Shown here: positions 45,595 through 59,516 of the stretch, in pieces | How the letters are laid out: each line of letters opens with the position of its first letter | Numbering within the stretch: position 1 is the stretch's first letter | Source: Nelumbo lutea | Lineage: Eukaryota; Streptophyta; Magnoliopsida; Proteales; Nelumbonaceae | Assembly: GCA_022828595.1 (NCBI GenBank) | Contig: JAKGHH010000005.1 | Coordinates: 52,633,655-52,697,654, forward strand | DNA length: 64,000 bases | Reading direction: 5' to 3' | Program-made: the position numbers and the translations under genes | Notes under the pieces: model-generated | Told to the model about the DNA's origin: nothing | The model's database searches: none | Seen by the model: the letters and a program-made list of their open reading frames with translations, nothing else

Positions 45595-46142
45595 ACTTTA
45601 TGAACCCTTTTATCATTCAAATCATACTCCCGTCATTTTCTATGGTGCTGTTTAACTCCACAACAAGCACAAATTTCATTTCTAAGATTTCTGCTATAAA
45701 TTAGAGAAGCCAATTGAGGCCACTATGCTCAAAGCTGTTCTTTGCAACATTGAATTCAAAGTTCTGGCCACTTGAGTTTGTTTTCTTAGTTGGGTTAGTG
45801 GTGGAGAAGCCAATTAAGGTTAGGGCCTTAAAGTTAGGATTGGGGTTCCATTTGACAAATGATTTTAAGTTAAAAGCTTGCAAAGGGGTATCAATGGAAA
45901 GTTGGTGGTGTTAGGTGAGAAGAATAAACAGGAATTGACGTGTGGAGGTCAGGTGCCATAAAGGGACTACAATGTGCTTAATTAATTTCAATGAAATGAC
46001 GTGTTTGAATCAATTTAGGATTTTTGTTTTGGTTTGAATAATTATTTATAATATTCGAGTAAGGATTAAACACCAGAAAATGATCTCCCTATATTAATTC
46101 CTATGTAAATAAATCAAGTCCCTTCTAACTTTCTAATTTAAG

Positions 46143-46258
46143 GCTAAGTTTGAAAGGAATACAAATACAAATATGTAGGGTGCAAAATTTTGTATTTTAT
46201 AATGTTTTCTATGTATTTGTACTGTACATATTTGTATTTATACTCTTTCTAAATTAAG
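46143..46258. mobile_element. Palindromic ~117-bp MITE, copy 2 of 3
   Basis: Starts ggctaagtttgaaaggaata, ends tactctttctaaattaagcc, with TAA on both sides, the TSD expected for a PIF/Harbinger MITE. Confidence 0.75.
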
Positions 46259-46367
46259 CCTAAATATCTGTTTTTTAACTCTATTTTCAAATGTAAATGA
46301 CTTCTTCTAGATCAATACTAAGTAACGCCCCCAGAAATCTTTATTTTTATTTTTATTTTTATTCTGA

Positions 46368-46485
46368 CTCAATTTGAAACGAGTACAAATATAAATATGT
46401 ACAGTGCAAAAACATACAAGATAATACAAAATACAAGGTTTTGCACTCTACAAACTTGTATTTGTACTCTTTCCAAACTGAGCCT
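46368..46485. mobile_element. Palindromic ~117-bp MITE, copy 3 of 3
   Basis: Starts tcaatttgaaacgagtacaa, ends tactctttccaaactgagcc. It has the same foldback structure, in the opposite orientation to copies 1 and 2 judged by the order of its internal motifs. Confidence 0.7.
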
Positions 46486-46921
46486 ATATGAATATAGTAA
46501 GTATAAAAAGAGATTCTTCGCTTGTTCAGCCTATATGAATATGTACAGTGCAAATTTTGTAAAAGAGATTCTTCTGCTTTGAAAATATGAAGTAGTAACT
46601 ATAAAAAAGAGTTTTTAATGATTCTGTTAAATATAACTCTCACACGGGTGGTCTTAGTCCAATTAAAAAAAAAAAAATAGAGAGAATATTTCAGTATATT
46701 TATAAGAAAACTCAGGGGAGTTAAGTCTTTTACCCGTTAATAACTGGTCACTTCCACATTAGTTTAGAGCTGAAAGGAGCCTTGTGTGTCAAATAGGGCT
46801 ACAATATAGGTCAAATTAGATACAAATCAATTATTTCAAGCTTCTTGGTTTGTTCAACCTTACGGGTCGGTCTCTTCGGCCTCAACGAAGAAGCCACTGC
46901 CTGAACCTTGGGTCGTGAATG

Positions 46922-47800
46922 TCTACGGGCTATGGCCAACTCCACCACCTTATCCGGATCCAGAACCTGAACCATAGCCAGCGCTACTGCCTGAACCACA
47001 ACCACCGCCTCCACAACCACCGCCTCCACCACCACCACCTCCACCTCCACCTCCTCCACCACTGGCATAGCCTCCACCATTGGCACCTCCTGCTCCATAT
47101 CCTGAGCCACTACCAGAATCGTATCCGGAACCACTCCCATGTCCATTGCCTGATCTAGGGCTGTTTACAGGTCGGGTTGGGTTGGTTTATTGAGTTTTTT
47201 TCAACCGACCCGACCTGGTCAGATTACCTGAGATGGAAACCGAAGTCGACCCAGTGTTAAGCAAAACTGACCTGGTCAGTTTGAGTTGGGTTGGGTCGGT
47301 TTCGGCTTTAAGTTCATTCATGCCCCCCATGGCCACCTAGTTTTCTGGAAATATATTTAAAATTGAAATATGTATTTTAGAAATATATATAAACAAAAAT
47401 ATACATACAAATATATTGGAATATATATTTTCTGGAAATATATATTTGACATATTTCATAATATATATATTTTAGATATAGATATTGGAATATATATTTT
47501 CAGATATTTTAGTTTTTAGTTAAGTAGGAACTAAGTAAGAAAACCGAAACCGACACGAATCATCGGTTTATGAATTTGTACAACCCGAAACCGATCGGTG
47601 CTGATGAAAACCCAACTGACTCGGGTTGGGTCAGTTTGGGTTGGTCGGTTTGGTCGGGTTGGGCCTTCTTATGAACGGCCTTAGCCTGATCCACCTCCAC
47701 ATCCACCTCCACTCACAGCCACCTCCACTGATCCACTACCAGAACCGTACAATGATTAAGTTGAGCCATTGCCTTTGCCACTATGTAGTTGGAACCACTC
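46922..47800 (-). pseudogene. GRP pseudogene (fifth GRP copy), split by a hAT MITE
   Basis: Bases 46922-47147 match the C-terminal third of GRP3 in frame: GSGSGYGAGGANGGGYASGG, a polyglycine run, and VGHSP followed by stop. One Tyr codon is changed to TAA (46950-46952), and two Gly codons have become Cys in the polyglycine tract. After the MITE (47156-47683), GRP-like ccacctccac repeats resume to about 47800 and then fade. The signal peptide and promoter are not found, so this is a truncated, non-functional copy on the same strand as GRP1-4. Homology in the 3' flank starts at about 46911. Confidence 0.88.
47156..47683. mobile_element. hAT MITE with perfect 8-bp TSD inside the GRP pseudogene
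   Basis: 528 bp flanked by gcctgatc at 47148-47155 and 47684-47691. The ends tagggctgtttacaggtcgg and cttatgaacggcctta are imperfect inverted repeats. The subterminal regions carry gggttgggttgg/accgacccg motifs. A right half of a related element lies at about 52140-52384. Confidence 0.93.
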
Positions 47801-48614
47801 CCAGCTCGACACTTTATCTCTTAAGTTTTGGGAGCGACTCGTGGTCCACTCTCCTTATCCTTATTTTTTCGACGTGCGGCTTGACCTATCTGCCTAAGCA
47901 GGTGGTCATTCTCTAGTAACTTCTTATATGGCTACTTCTACATCATCTCGTGGGATTATCTTCTTGGATGACTGCTTGTAAGACCACAACATACATGTTC
48001 TGCCCCCCCTTGCGATGGGATAATGTTGTTGCCGGTGTGAGTCGGAAGTTCGGGGCCATGGCTGCGTTGCATCATCCTCGTTATGATGCCGATCATCCAC
48101 TCCTACGAGAAGCCACAGGGACCTCGACCTCCAAGGGCAGCCCTACTAACTGTAGGTCGACGACTCGCTCAGGAGCCTTGAGGGGCTTGACCCGCAAGGG
48201 CGTTCGCATAGTTTGTAGGCTGCTAACTCTCGCGGGAGCCGCGAAGGGTTTGATTTGTAGGGGAGACCTCACGAAGAAGACTAATGAGGCTTATCCGAGC
48301 TGAAATAAAGTTACCAGAACTACTTAGTCTTTTGGATCTGAGCTGAAATAAAGTCAGCAGAGCTACTTAGTCTATTGGCCATCAACTTCCTACGGGAACC
48401 ATGACTGGCTTGACATGTAGGGACAGCCTTATAGTTAATCAAACAACTCTTATAGTGACACATAGTGACAAAGGCCATGGTCTCACTTTACCATTGAGCT
48501 ACTTTTAAGTGATTTGATCATTTGTTTAATGTTAATATTTGAATACATATAATAAGTAATCTAAAAGGTCATATTTAGAAAATTTAAATTTAAATTATAA
48601 GTTTTGAACCATAT
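47801..48614. other. Unassigned stretch with short internal repeats
   Basis: A 117-codon plus-strand ORF (47950-48303) crosses degenerate repeats (gggcagccctactaactgtagg, ggcgttcgcatagtttgtagg, gggagacctcacg) and is unlikely to be a gene. A ~44-bp direct duplication, gagctgaaataaagt.a.cag.actacttagtct, is at 48297 and 48341. It could be the remnant of another retroelement. Confidence 0.45.
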
Positions 48615-49412
48615 TGATGAAGGAAGATTTGGCCCGACCTCATAATCACTCAACACGTGGCAAAGGCAACAGTTCGGCACAACAGCACGCCCAAGGCGTG
48701 AGCTCCGAAAGGAGGAACCAACGGTCCGAACTCCCTACAAGGATCCCGAACTCCCCGCGAGGAGCCTAAGCTCCCCGCAAGGAGCCCGAGCTCTCCCTTT
48801 GACCCAAGCCTTACAAACACAAAGGGCATCAACCTGAACTGGTCTGCCTCATGGCAGTTCAGGACACACCTCTATTCGAACTCAAGACTTCACCTCGCTC
48901 GCCACTCCAGTGCTTCGCCTCGAGGACGCCAAACTAAACAATCGTACCACGCCTTACACCGAGGAAATCCATACCTAGGGGCGGCGCACCTGACTAACTT
49001 GGGATCTGACGCTTGACAGCCGCACTTCAATGGCCACCTACCACCGCCACTTGCCACCGCCATCTCTAGTTGCAGAGACCGCTTCGACAAAGAGAGCAGT
49101 GGCGGTTCTGTCCCAGAGGTGATGACACCCGAACTGACAGGAGCGCAGAGTCATATCCGACCTGATAGAAGCTTGGGAGTGAGTGCGCGAGGTGGTTATA
49201 AAAGGCTCCCTACCCCCCAAGAACGAGGTATGTGAACTTCGCACCATCTGGTTTTATCTTGCCCTTGAGAGAATACTAACTTGAGCTTCGGAGCAATCTC
49301 ACTGGGTTCCTCCCCGGAGATTCCCTACCTTCTTCTCCGTTTCAAGCCCCCTATTGCTCCAGTCAGAGGCAAGGTCGTTGACAGCTAAGATCGATCGGAT
49401 TGCACACCATCA
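48615..49412 (+). mobile_element. Solo LTR of the Tat family, with perfect 5-bp TSD
   Basis: 798 bp, TGATGAAGGAAG...CACCATCA, flanked by catat at 48610-48614 and 49413-49417. It aligns with the LTRs of Tat copy 1 but has only one palindromic unit (cctgaactg..cagttcagg, 48833-48863) instead of about eight, which explains its shorter length. TATA box ttataaaagg at about 49197. Confidence 0.93.
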
Positions 49413-50751
49413 CATATAATGGTAGTTTATTAACTTACTCAACTTAATCAATAATGATAATATAAGTTTCAAACTATATATATATATATATCATTTTATT
49501 GAAAGTCAAGTTTTTAAAGAGCATTTTTTTTTTCAAGAGGGAGAGTAAACAAAAAACAGGTTCCACAAGTAGACCTTGCAACCGACCCCAAAACCACCAA
49601 CTAGTTCTAAAAACCTAGAACCGACCCTATAGGGTAGGTTCCAAGTTCTTCCATGGAACCAAACCGAACCAACCCATTCTTACTCCTACCACCCATGTTA
49701 GTGGATCAAAGTGTTGTGGGTCCTAATCCACCCTAACCCATCCATTTGACCCTCTAATTCAACTTAGTTTTTTTTTTCTCTATTCTAATTGCATAAAAAC
49801 ACAAAACAAAGTATTTAAACTAAAACAACATAAAAATTTTCAATTTTTAAATAAAAATAAAAGAGCATAAAACACAATGGTAAAAAATGTATATTTCATG
49901 TAAAATGCCAGAAATTGCGATTGTAAAAAAAACAGTAAATATAAAAATTTGTACAAAATTATAGAAAAATGTAAAACACACACATTTCAACTAAAAAGAC
50001 AATGAAAAAGATAAAAGGTTGAAAAATATTTTCAAATATAAAATACATGAAAATCTTGGAAAAATACAAATATTCAGTAAAGAGCAGAAATTGCAAAAGT
50101 AAATAAAATGATAAAAATTAAAAAAAATTAAAAATTATAGCAAAAAAGCAGAAAATGCAAAAAAAAAAAAAGAAAACTGATAAAATTAAAAAAAAAATTG
50201 GATAAAATTAAAAACTACAAAAAATACATACATACATATATAAAACAAAAAAACACAGAAATTTTGGAAAAAGAAATTATAACATTTTTAAAAGTATATA
50301 TTTTAGAAAACTAAATAAATTGCAGACAAACTAATAACATGATAAAAAAAATCAAACAAAAATTCAACATTGCATCAAACAATCAGATAAAAATTTACAA
50401 AAATATTTTTGCATAAATTGTAAAACCGTCATGGGGATGTAAAATATACATTATTTCATATTCAAATTACAAGAACTTACAAAACATTGCAAATATTTCA
50501 AAATCACTTAAATTTCTAATCGTAGTCTTTATTCATTCAAATCTTCAAACCGAAGATCTGAATAAGAGGGAGTGGTGGTGCGGTAGCCATATTCAAATTG
50601 GATATTTGTGCAATAGGGAATGAGGGTGGTGGTGATGGTGGTGCGGAACCAACTTCAAGATTTGTGTGAGAGAGGGGTGATGCGGTGTTGACCTTCCATG
50701 GATCTAAGTGAAAAAAGAGAGTCGGTGCACATCCACCTTTCCCAGTAACGT
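49413..50751. other. AT-rich intergenic stretch
   Basis: A short (TA)n run follows the solo LTR. Bases 49560-49700 contain aaccgaccc..ggtaggttcc motifs. From 49790 to 50520 the sequence is A-rich with irregular aaaatgtaaaa repeats. There are no supported ORFs, and ggtggtg-rich sequence lies at 50570-50690. Confidence 0.5.
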
Positions 50752-51874
50752 TTTAAAAATCGATTCAGAAACAGAATCTGTTGGGGGACCATTTTCTAGT
50801 TTGAAGGTTCAATCGTTTGGATCAAATGGTTCAATTTGTGACATCATAAATTAATTAAAAATAAAATAATATTTATAAATAATAAAAACAGCATAAAATT
50901 AAACAAAATATAGAAAAACCCATCTTATAGAAAAAAATAAAAGTATCTAAATACAAAAATATTAAAATACAGAACACATAGAAAATACAAAAAATATAAA
51001 AAAAAAACAAAAAATTTAAAAAATATAAAAAATTAAGATGTATTTAATCATACTTAATTACTTATACATGTGCAGAAAATACAAAAAAGTCCAAAAAGTA
51101 CAGAAAAAAACATAGAAAATTGTAAAAAAACAAAACATTGAAATTTGTAAACAAAGAAACTGCCGTTGGTAGACTGTAGTTTGGTCGGTGGACTATAGTT
51201 TGGGCTCACAGAGAGGAAAATCGCCGTCGGTGGACAATAGTTTAGTTGCCGGTGATTGCCGCGGCAACTCCGGATGATGCGCAAAAAGCTAGAAACTGCC
51301 GCTGCAAACTCCTATAGATCAGTGATGAAACTGATTAAACCACCGGTCGCTGCAAATTTTGGACTTTAAACGACGGTTGCCGCTGCAAAACCGTCGGTTG
51401 CCACTGCAAATCCTTGAGAAATATAAAATCTTGTCGCCGTAGGCCGTCGTCGATGAAGCCTCAACCACCACCTCCGGTTGCCGTGAGTCGCCGTACTTCA
51501 CTGTAGGTCGTGGCCTCGACAGGTCGTCGGTGGTTACTGAGCGGCAGAGAGATGGGAAGGGAAGAACGAAAATTACTAATGTTCGAATCCTAGCCCAGTA
51601 GCCCTTACGAATTGACTGGGAGTTGGGACACGGGAAGAATTTTATTTTTTAGTTTATATTTTTCTTAATACAGGAAAAATAAAAAATAGAATCCGTAAAC
51701 CGCTGCCGGGTTGAACGATTTAGCGGTTCGACCACCCGGATCAGCGGTTCTCTACCTTTTCAATGGGTTTTTGAATATTATCGGTTTACAGTAAAACCAG
51801 AATCGAAGATCTGAACGGTTCTTGGTTTATTTGGTGCGACTGTCCGCTCCAGTCCAGTTTTGAAAACATTGTTC
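50752..51874. mobile_element. Probable hAT-like element, ~1.1 kb, non-coding
   Basis: The left end acgttttaaaaatcgattcag and the right end ctccagtccagttttgaaaacatt are weak inverted repeats of the same type as the hAT MITE at 5505, with gaacgatttagcggttcgacc motifs inside. The interior (51160-51500) has cgccg/ttgccgctgcaaa repeats. No TSD is visible. Class assignment is tentative. Confidence 0.45.
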
Positions 51875-52767
51875 CGTGAAAGAGAGAGTCTGGTTCGGTG
51901 GTAAGAAGATGAATTGTGAGGTAGTGGTAAGAGAGAGGGTGTTTTCTTTTGGAGTAATTGTCATTTAAATGAAAAATGTTAGGATGAAGGTCCAGATCAT
52001 GGTTTTTAAAAACGAACCGGTGACTGAACTGGTCAGGGTCTGGTTACCGGTTCGAATGGTCCAATTGTTCGACCCGAACAGCCGGCCCGTTTTGACAAAA
52101 ATAAAAAAATAAAAAACGGTCAAATAAACCATTGGTTGGTTGTAAATACTAAGTAGGAATTAAATAGGTTGTAAATACTAACTAGGAACTAACTACTAAC
52201 TATTAAGTTGGTTTGGTTCGGTTCGAGTCGGTTTTGGTTTTTACATATGAAAACCGAAACCTATCCGAACTATCGGTTTATGATTTTTTACAACTTGAAA
52301 CCGACCGATACTGAAGAAAACCCGACCAATTCGGATTGGATCGTTAAGATTGATCGGTTTGGATCTTCTTATGAGCAGCCCTAATCAATATAGTTGTCGT
52401 TTCATTGTTTGGTATTTGGCCACGCAAAACCTGAAGAATATAGATATAGGACTGCGCTTGATTGAAGGAAACGAGAATTTTTTTATTTTACCATTTTCGT
52501 CATTTTCATAGCAAGACATAAATGGGACCAAAATTTAATTTCAGACAACCAAAAGTAACATTAATATTTTACTCTTAATATAAAGCTCAAGGGAGAAAAA
52601 GAATACAAGCCGTGCCATCACTCTCTATGCACAAAATGTGCCTAGATTTTGTGGACTTGAATTCAACATAGGACAATAAAAACAAAATGAAGTTATGTTA
52701 TTGTCATCTTCTTTTGGACTTGAAACCAGTATATGTAGATTGTGATGAATAACTCAACTCCATTATT
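51875..52767. other. Element fragments and ADH downstream region
   Basis: Bases about 52007-52110 resemble a left end of the gttttgaaaac family (catggtttttaaaaacg..ggttcgaatggtcc). Bases 52140-52384 match the right half of the hAT MITE at 47156 and end cttatgagcagccctaa. Bases 52400-52767 are the 3' region of ADH; I see no clear downstream gene. Confidence 0.5.
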
Positions 52768-55631
<2,864 letters not shown>

Positions 55632-55710
55632 TCTTTCTTTCTGGAGTTGGATTTTAGAAGGGTGGAGTGATAGACGGTGTTTATGGGGCAAATAAGGAGG
55701 TACGTACAGA

Positions 55711-55720
55711 TATATTTATA
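55711..55720 (-). promoter_or_regulatory. TATA box of ADH
   Basis: tataaatata in gene orientation (within ccctataaatatatc), about 80 bp before the ATG, which implies a short 5' leader of about 50 bp. An aaacaaa string at about 55756-55762 resembles the anaerobic-response consensus, but one such motif is weak evidence. Confidence 0.75.
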
Positions 55721-55781
55721 GGGAGAAAGAAATTGAAAAGCCTTTGTTCCTCCAAACAAAATCACTGTCCGGTGCGGTACA

Positions 55782-56772
55782 AAATAGCTAGAGCGGCGAC
55801 GTAAGAGGATCTTTTAGTTCCTTATTCTTGGGATGTCCCTGATTTCCATAACTGCTTTTGTCCTTTGAATTTTCGTTTCTCAAAGAAGAAAATGTTGAAT
55901 TTTTAAACTCGATCAACCAAGATTTAAGTGGTAATCATGGGACATTTTCAACCATTCAATACATTTTACGTTGCAACTTTCCAATTAAAAGGCCAAAAAC
56001 GAGAAAAAAAAGCAACTCAAAGGACACAACAAACCACAACAGAAAACACTCGAAAAATAGGAATCGAATTAGAGCTTCAAGTCAGACTGGAGCAAATTAA
56101 TCATCAAGCCAAACAGGGCACCCAAAAATAAACTTGCCACGCTCATTGAAACCTTTCTATGCAAGAAGATGACATGCTATACCGTTACAGGACCGACCAA
56201 TGTAAGAAAACACAATTAGGGTCCATTTGTTTTATAGCTTGAATGGGAATAGTCTATTCCCATAGTTCTATTTGGTTTAGACAGAAACGATCGAAATTTC
56301 ATTTCCAACAGTCTGTTTGGTTCGGCACTAATGTCAACTCGCTCATCACTAACCACTTGCACTAAAAGCCAATTATTAAAATCAGCTAATAATCCAATCT
56401 CGTAAGAATTTATTTACAACCTGCTCCACCATTCTTCTATCAAACCACATACGCATTTCAATTTAATAGAATTTTTGGTAAGAAAATATCATGGTTTTCA
56501 AAACCAGAAAAACTGGTAACCGGTCAGGCCCCCGGGTATGGTTACATTAAAAACAGAAATCTTTAAAAAACATTGAAAAAGCTAAAAAACCGCTAACCCA
56601 GGTGGTCAGACCGTTAAACCGTTCAACGGGCAGTAGATCGTGGGTTCTCTTTTTTATTTTCAATGTTTTAAATAAAATAAAAAAATAAAAAATAAAATTA
56701 CTTTAATATCCCCACCCAATTCAAGTAATTGAATGTAGGGTTAGAACCCCGTTTTCGTGGAAGCAACCGAGG
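55782..56772. other. Intergenic stretch between ADH and Tat copy 2
   Basis: ADH upstream region, then a MITE-like segment at about 56218-56330 (tagggtccatttgttttatag..cagtctgtttggttcggca). From about 56490 there is a left end of the gttttgaaaac element family (catggttttcaaaaccag..ggtaaccggtcagg) whose right end is missing, probably cut off by the LTR element. The short ORFs here are unsupported. Confidence 0.5.
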
Positions 56773-57491
56773 GTGACCTGGCAGAAGCAACAGCTCAGCA
56801 CGAAAGTGCACTTAAGGCGCGAGCTCTGAGAGGAGGAACCAGCGGTCCGAGCTCCCCAAAAGGAGCCTGAACTCTCCCTTTGATCCCGAGCCTTACAAGG
56901 AGCGCAAAGGGCTACAACCCGAACTGCCCCACCCCAAGGCAGTTCGGGCCACACTTCTATCCAAACTCAAGATTTCACCTCGCACACCACTCCGACACTT
57001 CGTCTCCAGGCCGCCGAATTGAACAATTGTACCTGACACCAAAGGAGTCCGTATCCTGAGGCGGCGCACCTGACTGACTTAGGATCTAACGCTTGACAAT
57101 TGCACTTCAACGGGCACCTACCACTGCCACCTCTAGTTACAGAGACGGCTCCGACAAAGAGAGCAATGGCAGTTGTCTGCCCCAGCAGAGGTGATGACAC
57201 CCTAACTGGCAGAAGTGCAGAGGTAATGATACCCGACCTGACAGGAGCTTGGGAGTGAGTGCGCGAAGTGGTTATTAAAGGCCCTCTTCCCCCCAAGAAT
57301 AAAGGTACGTGATAACTTTGTGATATCTGGTTTTTATCTTGCCTTTGAGAAAATACTAACTTGTGCTTTGGAGCACTCTTACTGGGTTCCTCCCCGGAGA
57401 CTACTCGCTTTCTTCCCCGTTTCAAACACCTTTTGCTCCAATCAGAGGCAAGATCGTTGATAGGTAGGACCGACTGGATTGTGCTCCATCA
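56773..57491 (+). repeat. 5' LTR of Tat copy 2, 5' end eroded
   Basis: Ends gtgctccatca, directly followed by attcgcgtcgtctatggg. Similarity to the other LTRs begins at about 56773 (acctggcagaagcaacagctc); the expected TGATGAAGG start and first ~45 bp are absent or unrecognisable, so no TSD can be read. It has a single long palindrome (cccgaactgcc..ggcagttcggg, 56918-56948). Confidence 0.85.
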
Positions 57492-57575
57492 ATTCGCGTC
57501 GTCTATGGGAAACACTTCTAAAAGCCTCTCTCTAAAACTTTTATAACACCTTTTTTCCAAGAAACCCCAACACCC

Positions 57576-59270
57576 ATGGCTTCTTCCAGCAATGCCAGAC
57601 GTAGCACGAAGATGAATTTCACCGGGGAACAACTTCAAGTCCCCGTGGTGTGCATCGGACAGTTCACCATCCCCCTTCCGGTGGATGGGATCCCCAGCCT
57701 GAATGCACCATGAATAGTGGCGCCCGTGAATCTTCCCGCCATGAACGTGCCCCTTCCTCCCTCTATTGGAACCACCTCTGCTGAACCAACCATTGTTCCC
57801 CTGACAACTAGCCAGAACTAGCTTGATGACATGGTGCATGGCTTGCGGGCCATCCAAGCCCAAATGCAAGCAGCTTCAACAACATCAAATCTACCAGCAA
57901 CAGATGCTGCACCATGTATCCCAATACCACTACCAACAGTAGTTCCCCCAACTGCCTCAAAGTCAGCCGCAGCTCCCACCTCGGCACCCCGCCATTAGGC
58001 GAGCCAAGCTCTCCCCTCAAGGCGGGTGCCCCAACCAGGAGGCTTCCCAAGCTCGGGCCTCCCAGGCTCGGAGCCCCTCTAGAAACCAGGCTTCATCCCC
58101 CAGCAGGAGAGAGAGAGCGGCTGCCCCACCTCGTCACACGCTGGCAGACCAGGAACCCGATCCATCAAGTTAGCATCACCTCGGCGCTCTCAAGACAGGC
58201 CCCTGCACACCGAAAACCGGTTCAGCGCCTTAGTCGCAGACTACCTCCAGCAGTCTAGGCCCATCGAGCTCGGGAGCACCGAGGCAAGCAGTGCCAATGC
58301 CGGGCCTGCCAAGCAGCAGAGGCGTCGCCGGCGAAGCCGCCGAACTACAACCCGCGTCCTGCCCGAGCTCCGAGGTGAAGAAGAAGCGAGCTCGGAAGAG
58401 GTAAAGGCTGCCCCAATCCTCTCAGTCCCTTCCCCCCTGTCATCATAACTCCTTGTAGTTCCTATGCCCAGAGACTTCAAACTCCCCCCACTCGACAAGT
58501 ATGATGGGTCCTTTGACCCCAGCGACCATGTCGATGCCTTCTAGTCCTAGATGCACCTGGCTAGGGCCAGCAAGTCCTATATGTGCGTAGCCTTCACTAC
58601 CACCTTTAGAGGAGTGGCTCGCACCTAGTATAGGAACTTGGCCCTCGGGTCAATAAGGAGTTGGGCTCAGTTCGTGCAGGTCTTCACTGTGCACTTCGTC
58701 ACCAGCAAGTGGTGCCCCCGAACCAGGAGAGCCTCCTCAGCACGGTCCAAAAGGAAGGGGAACCCATCCGCAGCTACATCAAGCGGTTTAACGATGCATG
58801 CCTACAGATCCCATGCTTGGACCTCGCATTTCAGCTCACGGCGGCCAAGATGGAGGTGACACACAAGGAGTTCAAGTGGCACATAGTGGCCAACCAGCCC
58901 GCGACCATTGCTAAGTTCTTTAAGCTCGCGGACAAGTTCATGCGAATGGAGGAGGAGATCAACCAAAGGACTGGGGGTGGGTTTGAAAAAAAAAAGAGAG
59001 AAGAACTCCCCAATCAAGGAGACAGCAGGAAGGATCCAGGTCGAGCGCTGAAACCAAGCCAGTCGTTCTGAGCTCCCATGGCAGGTTGGACAGACTACAC
59101 GCCTTTGAACACGAAGCGGGCTAAGATCTTGATGACGATCAAAGACCCCCTGTACGTAAAGTGGCCACCTCGCCTAAAAAGGAACCCAAACGAGAGGAAC
59201 AAAAACTTGTACTACAGTTTCCATGGAGACCATGGTCATAGTACCGAACATTGTAATAATCTCTAGGACG
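57576..59270 (+). pseudogene. gag of Tat copy 2, decayed
   Basis: The ATG at 57576 begins MASSSNARRS.., aligned with copy 1, with stops after about 45 residues and more further on. The core is best read in the frame of 58661-59071 (EGEPIRSYIKRFNDACLQIP, THKEFKWHIVANQPATIAKF, MRMEEEINQR). A zinc-knuckle-like segment at 59078-59266 has YYSFHGDHGHSTEHCNNL, where the first Cys of copy 1 is Tyr. Confidence 0.85.
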
Positions 59271-59316
59271 AGATAGAGAGACTCATCCGTCGCGGGTACT
59301 TAAGAAATTTGTACAC

Positions 59317-59404
<88 letters not shown>
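59317..59404. repeat. (ATA)n microsatellite, about 29 units, inside Tat copy 2
   Basis: 88 bp of pure ata/taa between gag and protease. At the same point copy 1 has only attatgacaatagtaataaa (about 21157-21176). This is the most regular simple repeat in the window. Confidence 0.95.
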
Positions 59405-59516
59405 GAGAGGTCAGCAAGGGGAGCACGGTAAGGATGCTCCCGAGTCCAGTAGCAGGCTGGCCGAACAGTCGTAGAGACAGCCTCCGGAAGAGAGGCCAGT
59501 TCGGGGAACCATCCAC

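Larger units (their letters stand above)
45281..46735. mobile_element. Mutator-like TIR element with 9-bp TSD, hosting three small MITEs
   Basis: The left end gggtaaaagacttgaacctcccct and the right end aggggagttaagtcttttaccc are inverted repeats, and similarity continues to aattggactaagacc.cccg. The flanks gtcaataat (45272-45280) and gttaataac (46736-46744) give a 9-bp TSD with two transitions. It is non-coding. Three palindromic ~117-bp MITEs lie inside. Confidence 0.8.

Noticed and set aside
47950..48303. 117-codon ORF as a gene
   Set aside because: It crosses degenerate repeats, shows no recognisable domain, and has no promoter or splice context.
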